Below are positions 28,001 through 37,264 of a DNA stretch of 64,000 nt, one piece after another (position 1 is the first letter of the stretch; each line of letters opens with the position of its first letter). A program made the position numbers and the translations under genes. Location of the stretch: assembly GCA_030562195.1 (NCBI GenBank), contig CM060201.1, positions 34,826,067 to 34,890,066 of the forward strand, read 5' to 3'. This stretch comes from Nipponacmea schrenckii (lineage: Eukaryota; Mollusca; Gastropoda; Lottiidae). Below the pieces are notes generated by a model, which saw nothing but the letters and a program-made list of their open reading frames with translations, had not been told where the DNA came from and ran no database searches.

Positions 28001-28581
28001 GCAACGTCATGCAGTGTAGAATGAGAGGAATTTTACCAGAACAAGACTTCAATAGAAGCCAAGATTTTAGACTAATAATTGGCTCTCTTTCATCGTGATA
28101 TTATCTGTTAGCTGAAAGAACATACTTATTTTATTAAGTAACATTTTCATTAATTTGCCTTAACCTCACTACATTAATCGACCCCATAGGAAAAAAGTTT
28201 TGACTCCAACTTAATTAATAACAAAAATTTGACCTCAAAATATGTTCCAGATTGCACCAAATCTATTAAGTTCCTTTCAGATACTCCAAAAGGAGATTGC
28301 CTCCCCATTAATTATTTTTAATATGGTCAAAGTAGCGATATTGTCAGCTGGTTAGTGACAATAGACAGTTGTTTATACTACGACAAAACTTCCCAATAAC
28401 ATTTTCGACGCACAACGGTTAAAAAAATCCGTTGGTAACCTGTCTGCTTAACCTTGTTACCTGAAATCCGACTGTAGTGATATTATTCTCTCTTAACCTG
28501 GTATCAGTTAAACTTCTCATTTTATTGACATCATTATAATCTGTGTAGTCAGACTCGTATACCATCACATCATGTACAAAC
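12439..28581 (-). CDS. Gene A: VWDE-like protein (VWD and EGF domains, stalk, TM helix, NPxY tail)
   Basis: Seventeen exons were found in transcription order: 28461-28581, 27804-27896, 27069-27413, 26461-26555, 19614-19875, 19243-19430, 18580-18868, 18249-18398, 17844-18027, 16922-17112, 15901-16173, 14551-14662, 14420-14467, 13807-13854, 13332-13382, 12940-13039 and 12439-12583. All phases match and no stop interrupts them, giving about 897 visible residues. Domain order is an N-terminal region, a VWD domain, a cysteine-rich region, an EGF-like domain, a dibasic-rich module, a Cys module, a Thr-rich stalk, one transmembrane helix and a short tail. This matches von Willebrand factor D and EGF domain-containing proteins and implies a type I surface protein. 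The true first exon(s) and signal peptide are not found: the first visible exon starts in phase 2, and the upstream DNA holds Polinton fragments. The ligand is unknown. Confidence 0.88.
13332..14467 (-). CDS. Gene A Thr-rich stalk mini-exons (three)
   Basis: Exons 14420-14467 (48 nt, INGTEVEVTEEPLTT), 13807-13854 (48 nt, VTGTTMDTFTEDPTK) and 13332-13382 (51 nt, MTTSTMGDVTEPSTVT) each have a 'ttcag' acceptor and a GT donor. All are phase 1-1, so any one can be added or skipped without shifting the frame. They are rich in Thr, Glu and Pro and probably form an O-glycosylated spacer. The exon-plus-intron segments resemble each other and those of gene B, so they arose by duplication. Confidence 0.83.
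14551..14662 (-). CDS. Gene A Cys-module exon, source of the 51-bp array
   Basis: This 112-nt exon enters in phase 0 and leaves in phase 1. It encodes PDHCIMDNSCYGNGAMYNSG, then DREFLCRADSSGKAWFA, a small cysteine module seen near the membrane in VWDE-like proteins. Its acceptor (tttatttcag) and first 42 nt match the 51-bp unit repeated in the preceding intron. The homologous place in gene B (about 47040-47166) is degraded. Confidence 0.82.
14663..15830. repeat. 51-bp minisatellite in gene A intron, about 23 units
   Basis: On the minus strand each unit reads TTATTTCAG followed by 42 nt that encode SNYCIIDVIYYSNG in the frame of the next exon. The 17-codon unit matches the last 9 nt of the intron plus the first 42 nt of exon 14551-14662 (PDHCIMDNSCYGNG). 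Almost every unit keeps a pyrimidine-biased TTTCAG acceptor. The array fills the intron except for about 70-80 nt next to the upstream donor. Confidence 0.93.
15901..16173 (-). CDS. Gene A exon with RKRRRRS cleavage site
   Basis: A 273-nt phase 0-0 exon encodes 91 residues: INNNKVTVSKEREIITAVFE, ACKLPSRKRRRRSVDVP, TGYKVSVSNNGQNYSQQLNF, then TECMNCSIENTDKMICIAS. RKRRRRS is a strong furin/proprotein-convertase consensus, so the protein may be cleaved into two chains; this is an inference. Gene B keeps the exon at the same length with a few changes. The GTAAGT donor is followed within about 80 nt by the 51-bp array. Confidence 0.87.
16922..17112 (-). CDS. Gene A EGF-like exon
   Basis: The exon continues the EGF begun in the preceding exon (C-x-x-x-G-x-C): GKCICNTGYIGSDCSV, then NTPPLAHNLEADGHCDLTVD and VFGGRFVDADQTKCQLLPFK. 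The acceptor is ...attccag and the donor GTAACT. It enters in phase 1 and leaves in phase 0. Length is 191 nt; the gene-B homologue is 192 nt and therefore out of frame. Confidence 0.88.
17844..18868 (-). CDS. Gene A cysteine-rich exons between VWD and EGF
   Basis: Exon 18580-18868 reads FDPGNWRSLPEWTTND, FQHCRCDERV, NCSPVPGATTCSS, YTLFHKKRC and SRKKRSLPRG, ending RRLRR. Exon 18249-18398 reads DVSWKNGWSRNSASEYCSGL...RCEDIRGINIEEAIGTC. Exon 17844-18027 reads LSGTDVFALSAVSSVGAQC..., MVEEVACLGECSDQG, ending LCKDG. All are intact. The RKKR|S sequence is a furin-type site and is conserved in gene B. The exons are typical of the post-VWD part of VWDE-like proteins. Confidence 0.85.
19243..26555 (-). 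CDS. Gene A VWD-domain exons
   Basis: Exons 26461-26555 (INIVKDTSLIEARSC..., the start of the VWD fold), 19614-19875 (SYFTLTGIFSLL..., ITDCTVRQTGYCVCGVVV, DYILCDDGADV) and 19243-19430 (NNWLNIYIYPSVRDIGKTSG then LCGELRADPPT). The last motif is the conserved end of a VWD domain, where GLCG is followed by a D-x-P turn. VWD domains mediate extracellular assembly and adhesion. The intron between the first two exons is 6.6 kb and holds DIRS and molluscan repeat copies. The second exon is a single 262-nt block, whereas gene B splits it with an intron. Confidence 0.85.
20200..20930. repeat. Degenerate copy of the molluscan 'gggcaataactc' repeat family
   Basis: The stretch carries diverged words such as 'tcaagggctatgattcaaaa', 'catcgaaatatcgtca' and 'tatcgaattcacaagctaat', matching the blocks at 53.2-54.2 kb. 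It lies in the 6.6-kb intron of gene A. Confidence 0.55.
21523..23260. repeat. Molluscan interspersed element with internal tandem blocks and ggac microsatellite
   Basis: The left edge 'gccaggcaaggtaatatacg' and the right edge 'gacaatatacgccccccatt' plus 'gtggtcgtataaaaa' are shared with the element at 53.1-54.27 kb. In between are repeated blocks of roughly 160 bp ('ataactcatactaaat', 'gattttcaatagggttcatc', 'catcaaaatccattaaaaat', 'gtttacaagctaaaattgaa'). A (GGAC)n run stands at about 23165-23195. There is no conserved ORF; it is a non-autonomous element. Confidence 0.8.
23592..25500 (+). pseudogene. DIRS-like retrotransposon relic (gag and start of RT)
   Basis: Plus-strand fragments in shifting frames include a start at 23592 with MPKYMDDPRIRTSTEKG and a coiled HSARVQTLKVKCAWRNLEDL. 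A gag-like block follows (about 24370-24560: KKILKIMDKYP, VNKNIWGYLKSGTRSNDIKY), then MNSLVLIGHANQEWTRGD and PDLTTIFQHICIPGP. Near 25150-25210 comes DTWKSMTSDVNVLKTFSGMS, and near 25360-25440 SRDFISNIH and VVIDLKNFKNNGF, the start of the reverse transcriptase. The order and motifs fit DIRS-type elements of aquatic invertebrates. Numerous stops and frameshifts show that it is dead, and the polymerase core, RNase H and recombinase are absent. It lies in the 6.6-kb intron of gene A on the opposite strand. Confidence 0.68.
25600..25935 (-). repeat. 3' end of an unidentified retroelement next to a GGAC/gacgacaata repeat edge
   Basis: At 25605-25640 the 'acagggacggacggacagac' and 'gacgacaata' words match the right edge of the molluscan element. 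From 25645 a tract reads, on minus, AATAAAGATTTTTATTATTA, an A/T tail with a polyadenylation signal. 'aatgtgggcgtatac' at about 25917 is again the molluscan element edge. The segment looks like a retroelement 3' end inserted into that repeat. Confidence 0.45.
27069..28581 (-). CDS. Gene A exons 1-3 visible: N-terminal region before the VWD domain
   Basis: Exon 28461-28581 (phase 2 in) reads FVHDVMVYESDYTDY... and ends TTVGFQ. Exon 27804-27896 reads LHCEIKAAVNIDGEWRTSSP... FIGIK. Exon 27069-27413 reads IENPVINMKEGEMATIRIRP..., then GCDDSAGCDFVV, NGVCGISIKTSDW and WENYFLEPVT. The two-Cys pair and the order before the VWD exon fit the pre-VWD region of VWDE-type proteins. The intron after 27804 has no usable GT; the best donor is AAAG|GCAAGA, a GC-AG intron that restores phase 0. 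Confidence 0.8.
27946..28060. repeat. Short interspersed repeat, second copy at about 41683-41790
   Basis: Shared words include 'tggagtttt', 'cgtcatgcagtgt' and 'gcaccttatg/gcatcttatg' in the same order and orientation at both sites. The copy lies in an intron of gene A. No coding frame is shared. Confidence 0.5.
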
Positions 28582-28744
28582 CTGAAACCAAACAACCTGG
28601 TTATAATTAAATTTGTTGTAAACCCATTAGTAGTAATAGAGTATATAGATATCTGGCACCCCTTCGCTTTGCTTCGCTACTGAATATCTAAATATTTTTT
28701 TATTATTATTTGCCCACTCATACTCCCTTTAAAATAAAATACAT

Positions 28745-29116
28745 CACCAAAAAATGTCTTTAATAAACATTCACTCCCCTATACTTATTTCGGCTCAGGA
28801 GACATTCAAAAATCTCTAAACTTCCCGGTTTCCCATGGGCTAAATAGAAAGGTAAAAAACATTTTCCAGGTCATAACTACACTGGTCCCTGTACAAGGTT
28901 AGATTTACGACTAGATGAAAATGATAATCCGAAACCAGGTGAAGAACAAGTTGATGCTTCTGCACTTAAACACGACAAACTATACAGAGATGAAGACTTA
29001 CATTTTCGACATGAAGCAGACAGACAAACGATTAAAGAATTCCAAATCCCCCTTTTAGAGAAAAGGGAAAAGCAGATGAAAATCATAAAGAATTCAGACA
29101 AACTAAAAACTGTTTA
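28745..29116 (+). pseudogene. Polinton-type element relic: PLA2-like minor-capsid fragment
   Basis: A plus-strand frame reads PGFPWAK, a stop, then NYTGPCTRLDLRLDENDN, PGEEQVDASALKHDKLYRD and HEADRQTIKEFQ. The order GP-(x)-L-D...ALKHD-x-x-YR matches the phospholipase-A2-like capsid proteins carried by Polinton/Maverick elements. It has an in-frame stop and no neighbouring capsid genes, so it is a broken fossil. Confidence 0.65.
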
Positions 29117-29209
29117 AAAGTTAAAGTATTCGCCAAAGATGATATTTTGTCAGCTGATTTATTAATATGCCCCCAGAAAGAGTTTATGAATATTGTTTAA
29201 AGATGGGTT

Positions 29210-29677
29210 GCCTCATTAATTAGAGCCAAAGTAAGCTTACTAATTGATTAATTGGGGTTTCTAATGAATAATCCATGTATTCTCAAGTTCAAAAGACCTA
29301 TGTGGACGTAGAAATGCTTGTGGAATCCATTTGACTCTGATCTGCTTTGAAACGCTAAATTTAGACTCCATGTTTGTTCACGTGACCAAATGACGTCATG
29401 TGAATGAAGGCGTCTAAAAATTGATTTTGTATTTTATTATTAGTGAGTTAAAACTTATTTAAATTAATTCATAATGTTTTTACAAATGATATTTAAACGT
29501 TTTATTGCCTTTTGCTAGAGATAATAAATGGAATACCAAAAATACCATTGTTATTGTGGCAAATATTAAGGAATGTGGGCAATAACAATAGCGTCCGGCT
29601 ACGTCATGATTAATGTACCGAATTGACAGACTGGATGATCCAAAAAAAAGGTCAACGATATTTGAGACTTGACGTAT
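29210..29677. repeat. 468-bp repeat, inverted copy at 40937-41405
   Basis: Both copies share, in opposite orientation, 'aagcttactaattgatta', 'aataatccatgtattctcaa', 'cacgtgaccaaatgacgtca', 'attttgtattttat' and 'gagacttgacgta'. The CACGTG and TGACGTCA sites are kept in both. There is no ORF and no clear terminal repeat. See the other copy for context. Confidence 0.8.
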
Positions 29678-29857
29678 ATGAAAATAAGGCCTAAATTGTT
29701 ATATATATATATGATGACAGTATCCTACTAACGGCAAAGGCGTTGCTAATTGGGGTGCAGGCAGTGGTGGCCCCAGAGTAAAAATTTAGGACCGACCACC
29801 GTGGTATATATATATATATGAAAATAAGGCAAGGCAACTTTAACAGTTATAGATTTA

Positions 29858-30651
29858 CAGTATATCCTGTTCATACGACCACCTTTATTAAGAGCCCACC
29901 TTCAATAAGCGACCACAATAAAATCCCACCTACGAGTTTTCAATGTAATTATCGACTAATAAGCGGCCACCTTCATTACGCGACCAGCGGCCATGTGTTT
30001 ACACTCCCAATTGATTAAAACAATTCAATTAAGCGACCATGACACTTTTGATTATCTCCCGTAACAAAAATCACGTTCCCGCGTCGGTGATATTCAATGA
30101 GATTATCGCTAATCGGTAATTAGATAATCTTCTACTTCTATACCTTGTTGCTGATTAATAAGGAAAGATATCATCGTATTGACAATTATTATAAAGTACT
30201 GTAAAGGCTTCAATATTTCGTTTTTGGTAAAATTTAGACTACCGTAAATTTGATCAGAAAGCGAAAGTAGGGTATACCGGATGTTGTTATAAAAACATAT
30301 TAATCAGGTGAAAATGGAATAAAGCGTGTTACCGGGCAATTAAAATGCAAGTAAAGAAGGATATCTTATTGATTTAAGGTAGAGAATTTTGACTTTGAAA
30401 ACGATAATAACTGTGAGAACTTTGGTATCTAATAGAAAATAAAATACGACAAAATAGAGTCTCCCGTCGGTAGATAGGAGATAGCATGCAAAAGCAGTAG
30501 AAACTATACATGTATGAGTAAAAGTAAGATCCTATGATTTCAAAAATGTCAAAACGAAATGGTCTTGCAGTTCCTCTCTTAAGAGACCACCTTCACTCAG
30601 CGACCGTTTTTGAATATTCCCTTGAGTGGTCTCTGAATACAGGTTCTACTG
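29858..30651. mobile_element. Pogo/Tigger-like non-autonomous DNA transposon (MITE), about 794 bp
   Basis: The left end reads CAGTATATCCTGTTCATACG and the right end, on minus, CAGTAGAACCTGTATTCAGA; both then continue into GACCAC-rich sequence. TA dinucleotides flank both ends (29856-29857 and 30652-30653), as expected of Tc1/mariner-superfamily insertion. Inner words such as 'aagcgaccac' and 'gcgaccagcggcc' recur. No transposase is present. Confidence 0.7.
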
Positions 30652-30679
30652 TATATACAAGATCTAACTATATACAGGT

Positions 30680-31252
30680 CTAACTGTTAAAAAAGCATTT
30701 GAAAAAATAATGAAACATGGGAAAACAAAACAGTTATGGGTAGATCAAGGAACAGAGGTATATAATAAAAACATGAAATCTCTAGGGTTTGAAATTTACA
30801 GAACATATAACGAAGGTAAAGCTGTAGTAATTGAGAGATTTAACAGAACTCTAAAAAAAATATTCAAAAAGGATACAGGATTGAACTCCTAACAACAGTT
30901 AGGATTTTTGTCGATAAAAAAATTAATAATTGTATAATAATAGAATTCATTCATCTATAAAAGTTACTCCTACAGAAGATTAAAAAAATCCAGATATTAG
31001 AAAATCAATTAACACACAAAACAATTTTGAAAATGAGAATTCAAATATTAAACTCAAATTTAAAGTTGGAGATAGAGTTCGTATTTTTAAATATAAAAGT
31101 AAATTCGAAAAAGGTTATGTTGGATATTGGACGAATGAAATCTTTATTATTGATAAAGTTAATAAAACTTCACCACCAACTTATAGTTTAGTAGATTTAC
31201 ATGGTCAAGAAATCTTGGGTAGATTTTATCAAACCAATCAAACTGATTTTTA
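30680..31252 (+). pseudogene. Polinton-type integrase relic
   Basis: The frame at about 30690-30890 reads WVDQGTEVYNKNMKSLGFEI, then ERFNRTLKKIF, the D-x(n)-E part of a retroviral-type integrase core. In a shifted frame, 31060-31250 reads FKVGDRVRIFKYKSKFEKGY, then WTNEIFIIDKVNKTSPPTYS and LGRFYQTNQ, the chromo/SH3-like C-terminus typical of Polinton integrases. Frame shifts and stops lie between (30890-31050). It is non-functional. Confidence 0.75.
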
Positions 31253-31254
31253 AA

Positions 31255-31960
31255 AATGATTACTTTCGAAGAATTCAAACAATGATATGGAACAGATACT
31301 ACCAAAAATTTTTAATTAATCAGATGGGTAGAAAAATCAAACATAAGACCTTTTGACTATTAAATGCGCGATCAAAAATCATCGCTAAAAGACCACACAA
31401 AGTTCTATGCTATTACTAATATCCATACTTCAGATCAAAAAGGTGTTCATCATTCTTTCTATTTTTTCGATTCATATGGATTAGATCCAACTAAAGAATA
31501 ATTGATTTAAATTATCATCCAATAAAATGTTCTACTTTTCAAATTCAAAAACCAGGAGATAAAGTTAGTGGTCACCTTTCTCTTTGGGTTTTATATCAAT
31601 TAAGTTTAGGTAAACCATTTGAACAAATAATATTAAATCTTGTTTTGAAAAAATGAAATAAATTTGGTTTAGGAAACTTAAAGAATGAAGCTCCTACATT
31701 ATCGATTAATAAATTCAAACCATATTTTGCGGATCAAACTGGAGACACACTTCAATGTGATATAGATATGAATAATTTCAAAATAACTAATTTAAGATCT
31801 TTCAACTGAAAACAGATGCAATAAATTAAGGTTATTTAACTCAAACAACTAAATGCTAACATCAAAAAATTAATGTATTAGATAAAGATAGTAAAAACCA
31901 ATTGGAAAACCAGCAAAAACTTTTAGACTCACGTCATAAAAATCTAGAAAGTTATCCTTA
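31255..31960 (+). pseudogene. Polinton-type cysteine protease and fibre-like gene relics
   Basis: 31390-31500 reads VHHSFYFFDSYGLDPTKE. 31550-31650 reads SGHLSLWVLYQLSLGKPFEQ, matching the end of the adenovirus-type Polinton protease (normally CGHxC...). The nucleophile position is Ser here, beside several stops. 31730-31960 reads FADQTGDTLQCDIDMNNFKI, as in tail-fibre-like Polinton proteins, followed by stops. The order integrase, protease, fibre on one strand supports one decayed element together with the 28.7-kb fragment. Confidence 0.68.
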
Positions 31961-32390
31961 ACAATTAACTAGATCAGTTGATAAAACTCGGTTGGAGAGG
32001 ATAAGTTTACACCACAACTAGAAGAAAAAATTAAAAATCAAAATCAGATATTTAACTGATAGGTAACATTAAACCTGGTATAACAGTTCGCACCCATTTT
32101 TGCTCCCATTATAAAAATTATAAACAAAGTGTACCCATGAGAACCATATTTTTATCTGTTATACAAACAAAAAGGGGTCCATTCCAAAGTACAAAATCAC
32201 ACGTAGTTGCCATGGTAAGCTATGGTATCTAGGGAAGTTCCGCATAATTTTGTATTTACGAATTTTACTGGAAAGGGCTCTAGTACTACGCTCCAATATC
32301 TCTTACACTTACTGTATGCAAATAGGGTTTTAACGGAAACGTATTTAAATGGGCCATAATCTGCCACAAAGTATGGCTGGCTGTCCTTTG

Positions 32391-32890
32391 NNNNNNNNNN
32401 NNNNNNNNNNNNNNNNNNNNNNNNNNNNNNNNNNNNNNNNNNNNNNNNNNNNNNNNNNNNNNNNNNNNNNNNNNNNNNNNNNNNNNNNNNNNNNNNNNNN
32501 NNNNNNNNNNNNNNNNNNNNNNNNNNNNNNNNNNNNNNNNNNNNNNNNNNNNNNNNNNNNNNNNNNNNNNNNNNNNNNNNNNNNNNNNNNNNNNNNNNNN
32601 NNNNNNNNNNNNNNNNNNNNNNNNNNNNNNNNNNNNNNNNNNNNNNNNNNNNNNNNNNNNNNNNNNNNNNNNNNNNNNNNNNNNNNNNNNNNNNNNNNNN
32701 NNNNNNNNNNNNNNNNNNNNNNNNNNNNNNNNNNNNNNNNNNNNNNNNNNNNNNNNNNNNNNNNNNNNNNNNNNNNNNNNNNNNNNNNNNNNNNNNNNNN
32801 NNNNNNNNNNNNNNNNNNNNNNNNNNNNNNNNNNNNNNNNNNNNNNNNNNNNNNNNNNNNNNNNNNNNNNNNNNNNNNNNNNNNNNNNNN
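32391..32890. other. Assembly gap, 500 N
   Basis: Exactly 500 N. It begins inside the transmembrane exon of gene A0, so the tail of that gene is not readable. The sequence just left of the gap (32197-32390) has an open minus frame that does not resemble the tails of genes A or B and was not assigned. Confidence 1.
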
Positions 32891-35800
32891 AATACCAGAA
32901 TAAACAGCAAGGCCAGTGTAACAGATAAACACACGCCAAGAATCATTACCATTTCACCTGAAAAAAAACAAAACAACAAGATCTAAGAAGAAAGTCATCG
33001 TGAAACTTTTGAGATTCTATATACTACAGTCTTGTCCAAAAAGATCAGTATTTAGAAATTGCCCATTCAGTAAAGTGTCGATTCCATTGTTACATACACA
33101 CTGAACATTACATAGAGAGATACATTGAATTAATGACGTTCTTTTATATCTTCAAAGATTGCTGAAACTTAAAAATATATAGGCATACGAATTCCGAATT
33201 AAATATGTATATATTTATTTCATCGTTAGCGTTAGCGAATTTTATATTTATTTGTTTATAATTGCCCACGAATTTAATCGAACCAAATGCTACGCCTTAT
33301 TTGTAGCTTTTTCTTTAGCTTTCACATACCCTCTAATCTATCAACAATTTAGACTCCCCAGAATACTGATAACCCGATGTTTCTAATTCTTAAAATGCCC
33401 ACTCGAAGTTGATATTAACATAGATCGCTCTTTTGGGCTTTTATTTTTACCTGTTTCGTAATCCCGAACATCAGAGACAAATTCATTGTGATCATAAACA
33501 TCGGTGTTGGTTTTCTGACTGCCTTGATGATTACTATTATCTACAGAGCTTGAAATCTCGGGGTTCATTTGAACGGTTGCAGTTGGTTGACCTTCATACG
33601 TATTTCTTATTGAAGATAAAGTAGTCCACAATGACGGACTTGACGTTTTGGTAGATACAGTAGATGGACGAAACGTCTCGATAGGTGAAGATACGACAAG
33701 TGACGTGTCGGTAGTTGAAGATAGAATAGTTGGTAGTGACGTCTTGGTAGTTGATGATACAGCAGTTGGAGGGTACGTATTGGTAGTTAGAGAAACAGTC
33801 GTGGTACTTGATGTTTTGGAACACAGAGTAGAATCACCTTAAACGATAAAATTGGAAAAACGTTTTAATATGTGGATATTTAACAACAATATATACTGAT
33901 AAACAAGTAATAATGTTCATAGATTTAATTTATTTCAGACGAAAATTATATTCGTACTCGATCTTATGGGACAATGAGTATTTCAGGTGGTCAGAATGCA
34001 CTTTCCCTTTATAATCAATTACTTACCAAAGCAATAGCGTTCGTCACTACCGAGAGTTCTCATTAAATTATACACCATATAGTCAGTACAGTTTTTAATC
34101 TGAATCGGATATTCGACTTTACAGCAGGATGAAAACATACTTAAACATCCAGTTCGATTAACAATACCATCTTTTACTGTAGGATGGGTACCTATAGATA
34201 ACATGATAAAACATACTTAAACATCCCATTCTATCAACTATACCATCTTCTACTGTAGGATGGGTACCTATAGATAACATGATAAAACATACTTAAACAC
34301 CCCATTCTATTAACAATACCATCTTCTACTGTAGGATGGGTACCTATAGATAACATGATAAAACAAACTTAAACATCCCATTCTATCAAATATACCATCT
34401 TCTACTGTAGGATGGGTACCTATAGATAACATGATAAAACATACTTAAACAACCCATTCCATCAACTATACCATCTTCTACTGTAGGATGGGTACCTATA
34501 GATAACGTGATAAAACATACTTAAACATCCCATTCTATCAAATGAGCGTTACTAAAACATGACCCTATATGAATTTTAATGCGTGCCTACCCGAAAGTGT
34601 GTCTAAAGTACCGCGTCTTACTGTCTTGTGCTTATTTGTGCATTATTGACAACGATCGAAAAAGTAACAGACCTACCATTTAACAAGACATAACAATGAT
34701 ACCGATACTTAAACGTCCAATTTTGTCAAAATACAATCTTGTACTGTACGAAGATAAATTGGAAAGTAAAACGCACCTACCATTCAACCAAACATTGCTA
34801 TGAGAGCCACAATATCCACGAGTAACACACTGAGTAGGCATTGTAAGATCGTCTCCAGTTGACTGTAGCTGGACTCTTCTCCATCCTTCATCTATAAATC
34901 TATCATGAGACTCAGAATAATACAGGTTACAGTTAATACTTCGTCCACCATCATCATATAACATTGAGTAGTTGCTACACGGATCATCTTGTGATATAAC
35001 TTAAATACAAACATTTTATACAAAAGAAAATCCCAGATACTTGACATGAAAATATCAACATTTTGCGCATTTTATTCAATAAGAGAGTAGCATATTTGAT
35101 TTCTTCAAGCATTTTTTTTTAGAGCAACTCGATGTCAAATTGTCACAATATAGAATATGATTTATGAATAAAGGTCCGCTACTGCTAATATACTATCACC
35201 TATAAGAATATATTTTACGAATAATTTTTGTTCAGCTAGATATTGTGAAATTTTTATTTTACATATATTATTTGTAAAGATCTGAAAGACAAGGTTGGTT
35301 GGTTTCACTGTGAGCAGTTATCAAGTTTATAGTTTGATGTATGAATACCGACTGATGGGCGTGTCTCAACTGGATTAAATATAGTTGCAGCCTTAGTAAT
35401 ATGACGGTCTTAATATTGGGTATAAATTACTTGAGTCGAACTAGAGAATTATAGATATCCATATGGTACTTTAAGTCACACACACACACATATATATATA
35501 CGTGACTTAAAGTACCATATGGATATATGTATATATATAATGAGATACAACTTAATCAATTCATGACTGACTACAAATTGGGCTCTTCTTATCTCATTGT
35601 ATCTCATTATGTCGACTTACATAGTCGTGTCGTGTGCTATGTTTTTTTTTCTTCTCTTACCACCTGAAGGTATTTCAGGATTAATCCACTACATCACAAC
35701 TATTACTCCCGGTTTTGACTTTCTCTGAACAAGATTTTTGTTAAATGTAATTGTTTTATTGGTACAAATGCTCATTGGGTTATAGATTTCTAGTGGTGAA

Positions 35801-36207
35801 TTTACCTTAGTATGCAAATAAAATATATTCTCCTTAGTGGAAAATAGATCAGTAAAGAGAAAAAATTATATAGTCGACTATCAGGTCGATTTGTCGTCTT
35901 CTTTACTAGATTGAAAACGATTCCCTTTTATGAAAGTCACTCTGTATTTTAAAAACCAAAATTTAATAAAAAAAAATAACGTTCTTATGCCAAAATATGA
36001 CGCAACGGAAAACACTGGTTCATCTTATTAACAACTTTTAGATATGGACCAGACGGCGGTGTTTGTATTCATATTTGTGAACCATATTTCGGTATTGGTA
36101 ATCTCACGTAATTTTACTGAATCCAGAATATAAATTAGTCTTTTAAAAAAAATAATAGACGGCCTACCTGATAATGGTAATATCATAAATAATAACAACC
36201 CCACCAT
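32891..36207 (-). CDS. Gene A0: D8C-domain single-pass membrane protein
   Basis: Five exons on minus join in phase 1: 36168-36207 (signal peptide MVGLLLFMILPLS), 34781-34999 and 34027-34191 (D8C domain), 33451-33837 (Ser/Thr-rich stalk) and 32957 down into the N gap (transmembrane). The D8C part reads SQDDPCSNYSML..., DEGWRRVQL, MPTQCVTRGYCGS, NVWLNG|THPTVKDGIVNRTGC, SSCCKVEYPIQIKNCTDY and MVYNL...RYCFG. It closely follows the uromodulin/GP2 module, including WLNGTHP and the CC pair. The stalk is about 128 residues, with many T/S and repeated TSLPT/SSTTDTS words and likely O-glycosylation. EMVMILGVCLSVTLALLFIL is the membrane helix. The ligand is unknown. The tail falls in the gap. Confidence 0.87.
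34192..34546. repeat. 76-bp tandem repeat copied from the intron/exon junction of gene A0
   Basis: About 4.7 units lie just upstream (in transcription) of exon 34027-34191. On minus each unit holds the 3' splice site TTATCTATAG, then GTACCCATCCTACAGTAGAA and onward through GGATGTTTAAGTATGTTTT, i.e. the last 16 nt of the intron plus the first 60 nt of the exon. Units are more alike to each other than to the real exon, which differs at several sites. Confidence 0.92.
35455..35526. repeat. Perfect 25-bp inverted repeat around a CA/TA microsatellite
   Basis: The arms at 35455-35479 and 35502-35526 are exact reverse complements (core CATATGGTACTTTAAGTCAC). The 22-nt loop is (CA)n(TA)n. It lies in intron 1 of gene A0. 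It could be a small foldback element or a structured intronic element. Confidence 0.85.
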
Positions 36208-37264
36208 GTTATGATATTCATGTGATATGATTTAATCTTACAAACCACTAGAAATAACTTCCTTGATTAACAGCCCGAAACGATGCAGGCCATAGAGCCT
36301 TTCAACAGTTAATATCACATGATATGTTGTAGTTTATTTTATCCTCATTGTATCAAATTAAACGAAACTAACGTAATAGGGTATTCCCTACTAACCAGAG
36401 AAATAAAATCACGAAGAGAAAGAATCGATGCTAAAATAAAATAAAAAAAAAAAAAAACGAATATCCTCAGGACGTCAGAATTTGCAAAGAAGTTGTCTTG
36501 TCGAACATATTCCTGATCCCGAATCCAGAACCAATTTAAGGCTTAAATAGTCGTAATAGATCTAGCAAATATAATTGCTCTACCATTCTTCCAGAGATAG
36601 CTCTTTATCATTCTCCCAGAGAAAATTTCGGTTTCAAAAAATATTTTATGTTGTTTTTTGCCTGGAGTTTCCATACAATATTTACCCTCAAAATATATGT
36701 CTAAATATAAATCTTTGATGTTTTTCTTACAAGGGTTAGGGTGTACATTTACGATAGAATGATTTTTGAAAGAAGATAGTAGAGAAACTCCCCATAAAAA
36801 ATAAAAGAAGGCAGAAACCTTGTAGTTTTTTTTTGAAAACATTTGTCTATAATGATCTAAAACTAATCGAAGGTTGTCTCATTGAATTTTTTCGTATAAG
36901 GACATTTGAACTATGTCAAAATGAAAATAACCCACTACATTTTATCAACATCCGCTTGACTGCCACTGCACACTTAACCACTTTTTTAGAAAAAAAAAAC
37001 CTTCTGCCAATTCCATTAAAATCTCAGAAATTCTGGAAAAAAATGCAATTTCAGACAACAAATTCCTGAATGTAGACAAATAAGGGCGAGCTAAAACCCC
37101 TATAAGTAGGAAGATAGGGTTTCTAAAAATAGCGCGGAATAAATTCGTTTGATTACCTTCTGCTTGTTTTGTCTGATCAAAATTTTATAGTTCAAGGGAG
37201 GTTACTGATGAAAATATTTTTTCATAAAAAGACAGCCAGGGGAGGGAACTGATCACGAGTCATT

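Noticed and set aside
32197..32390. Minus frame KDSQPYFVADYGPFKYVSVK next to the gap as the tail of gene A0
   Set aside because: No splice site or similarity to the tails of A or B could be verified, and its link across the gap is unknown.
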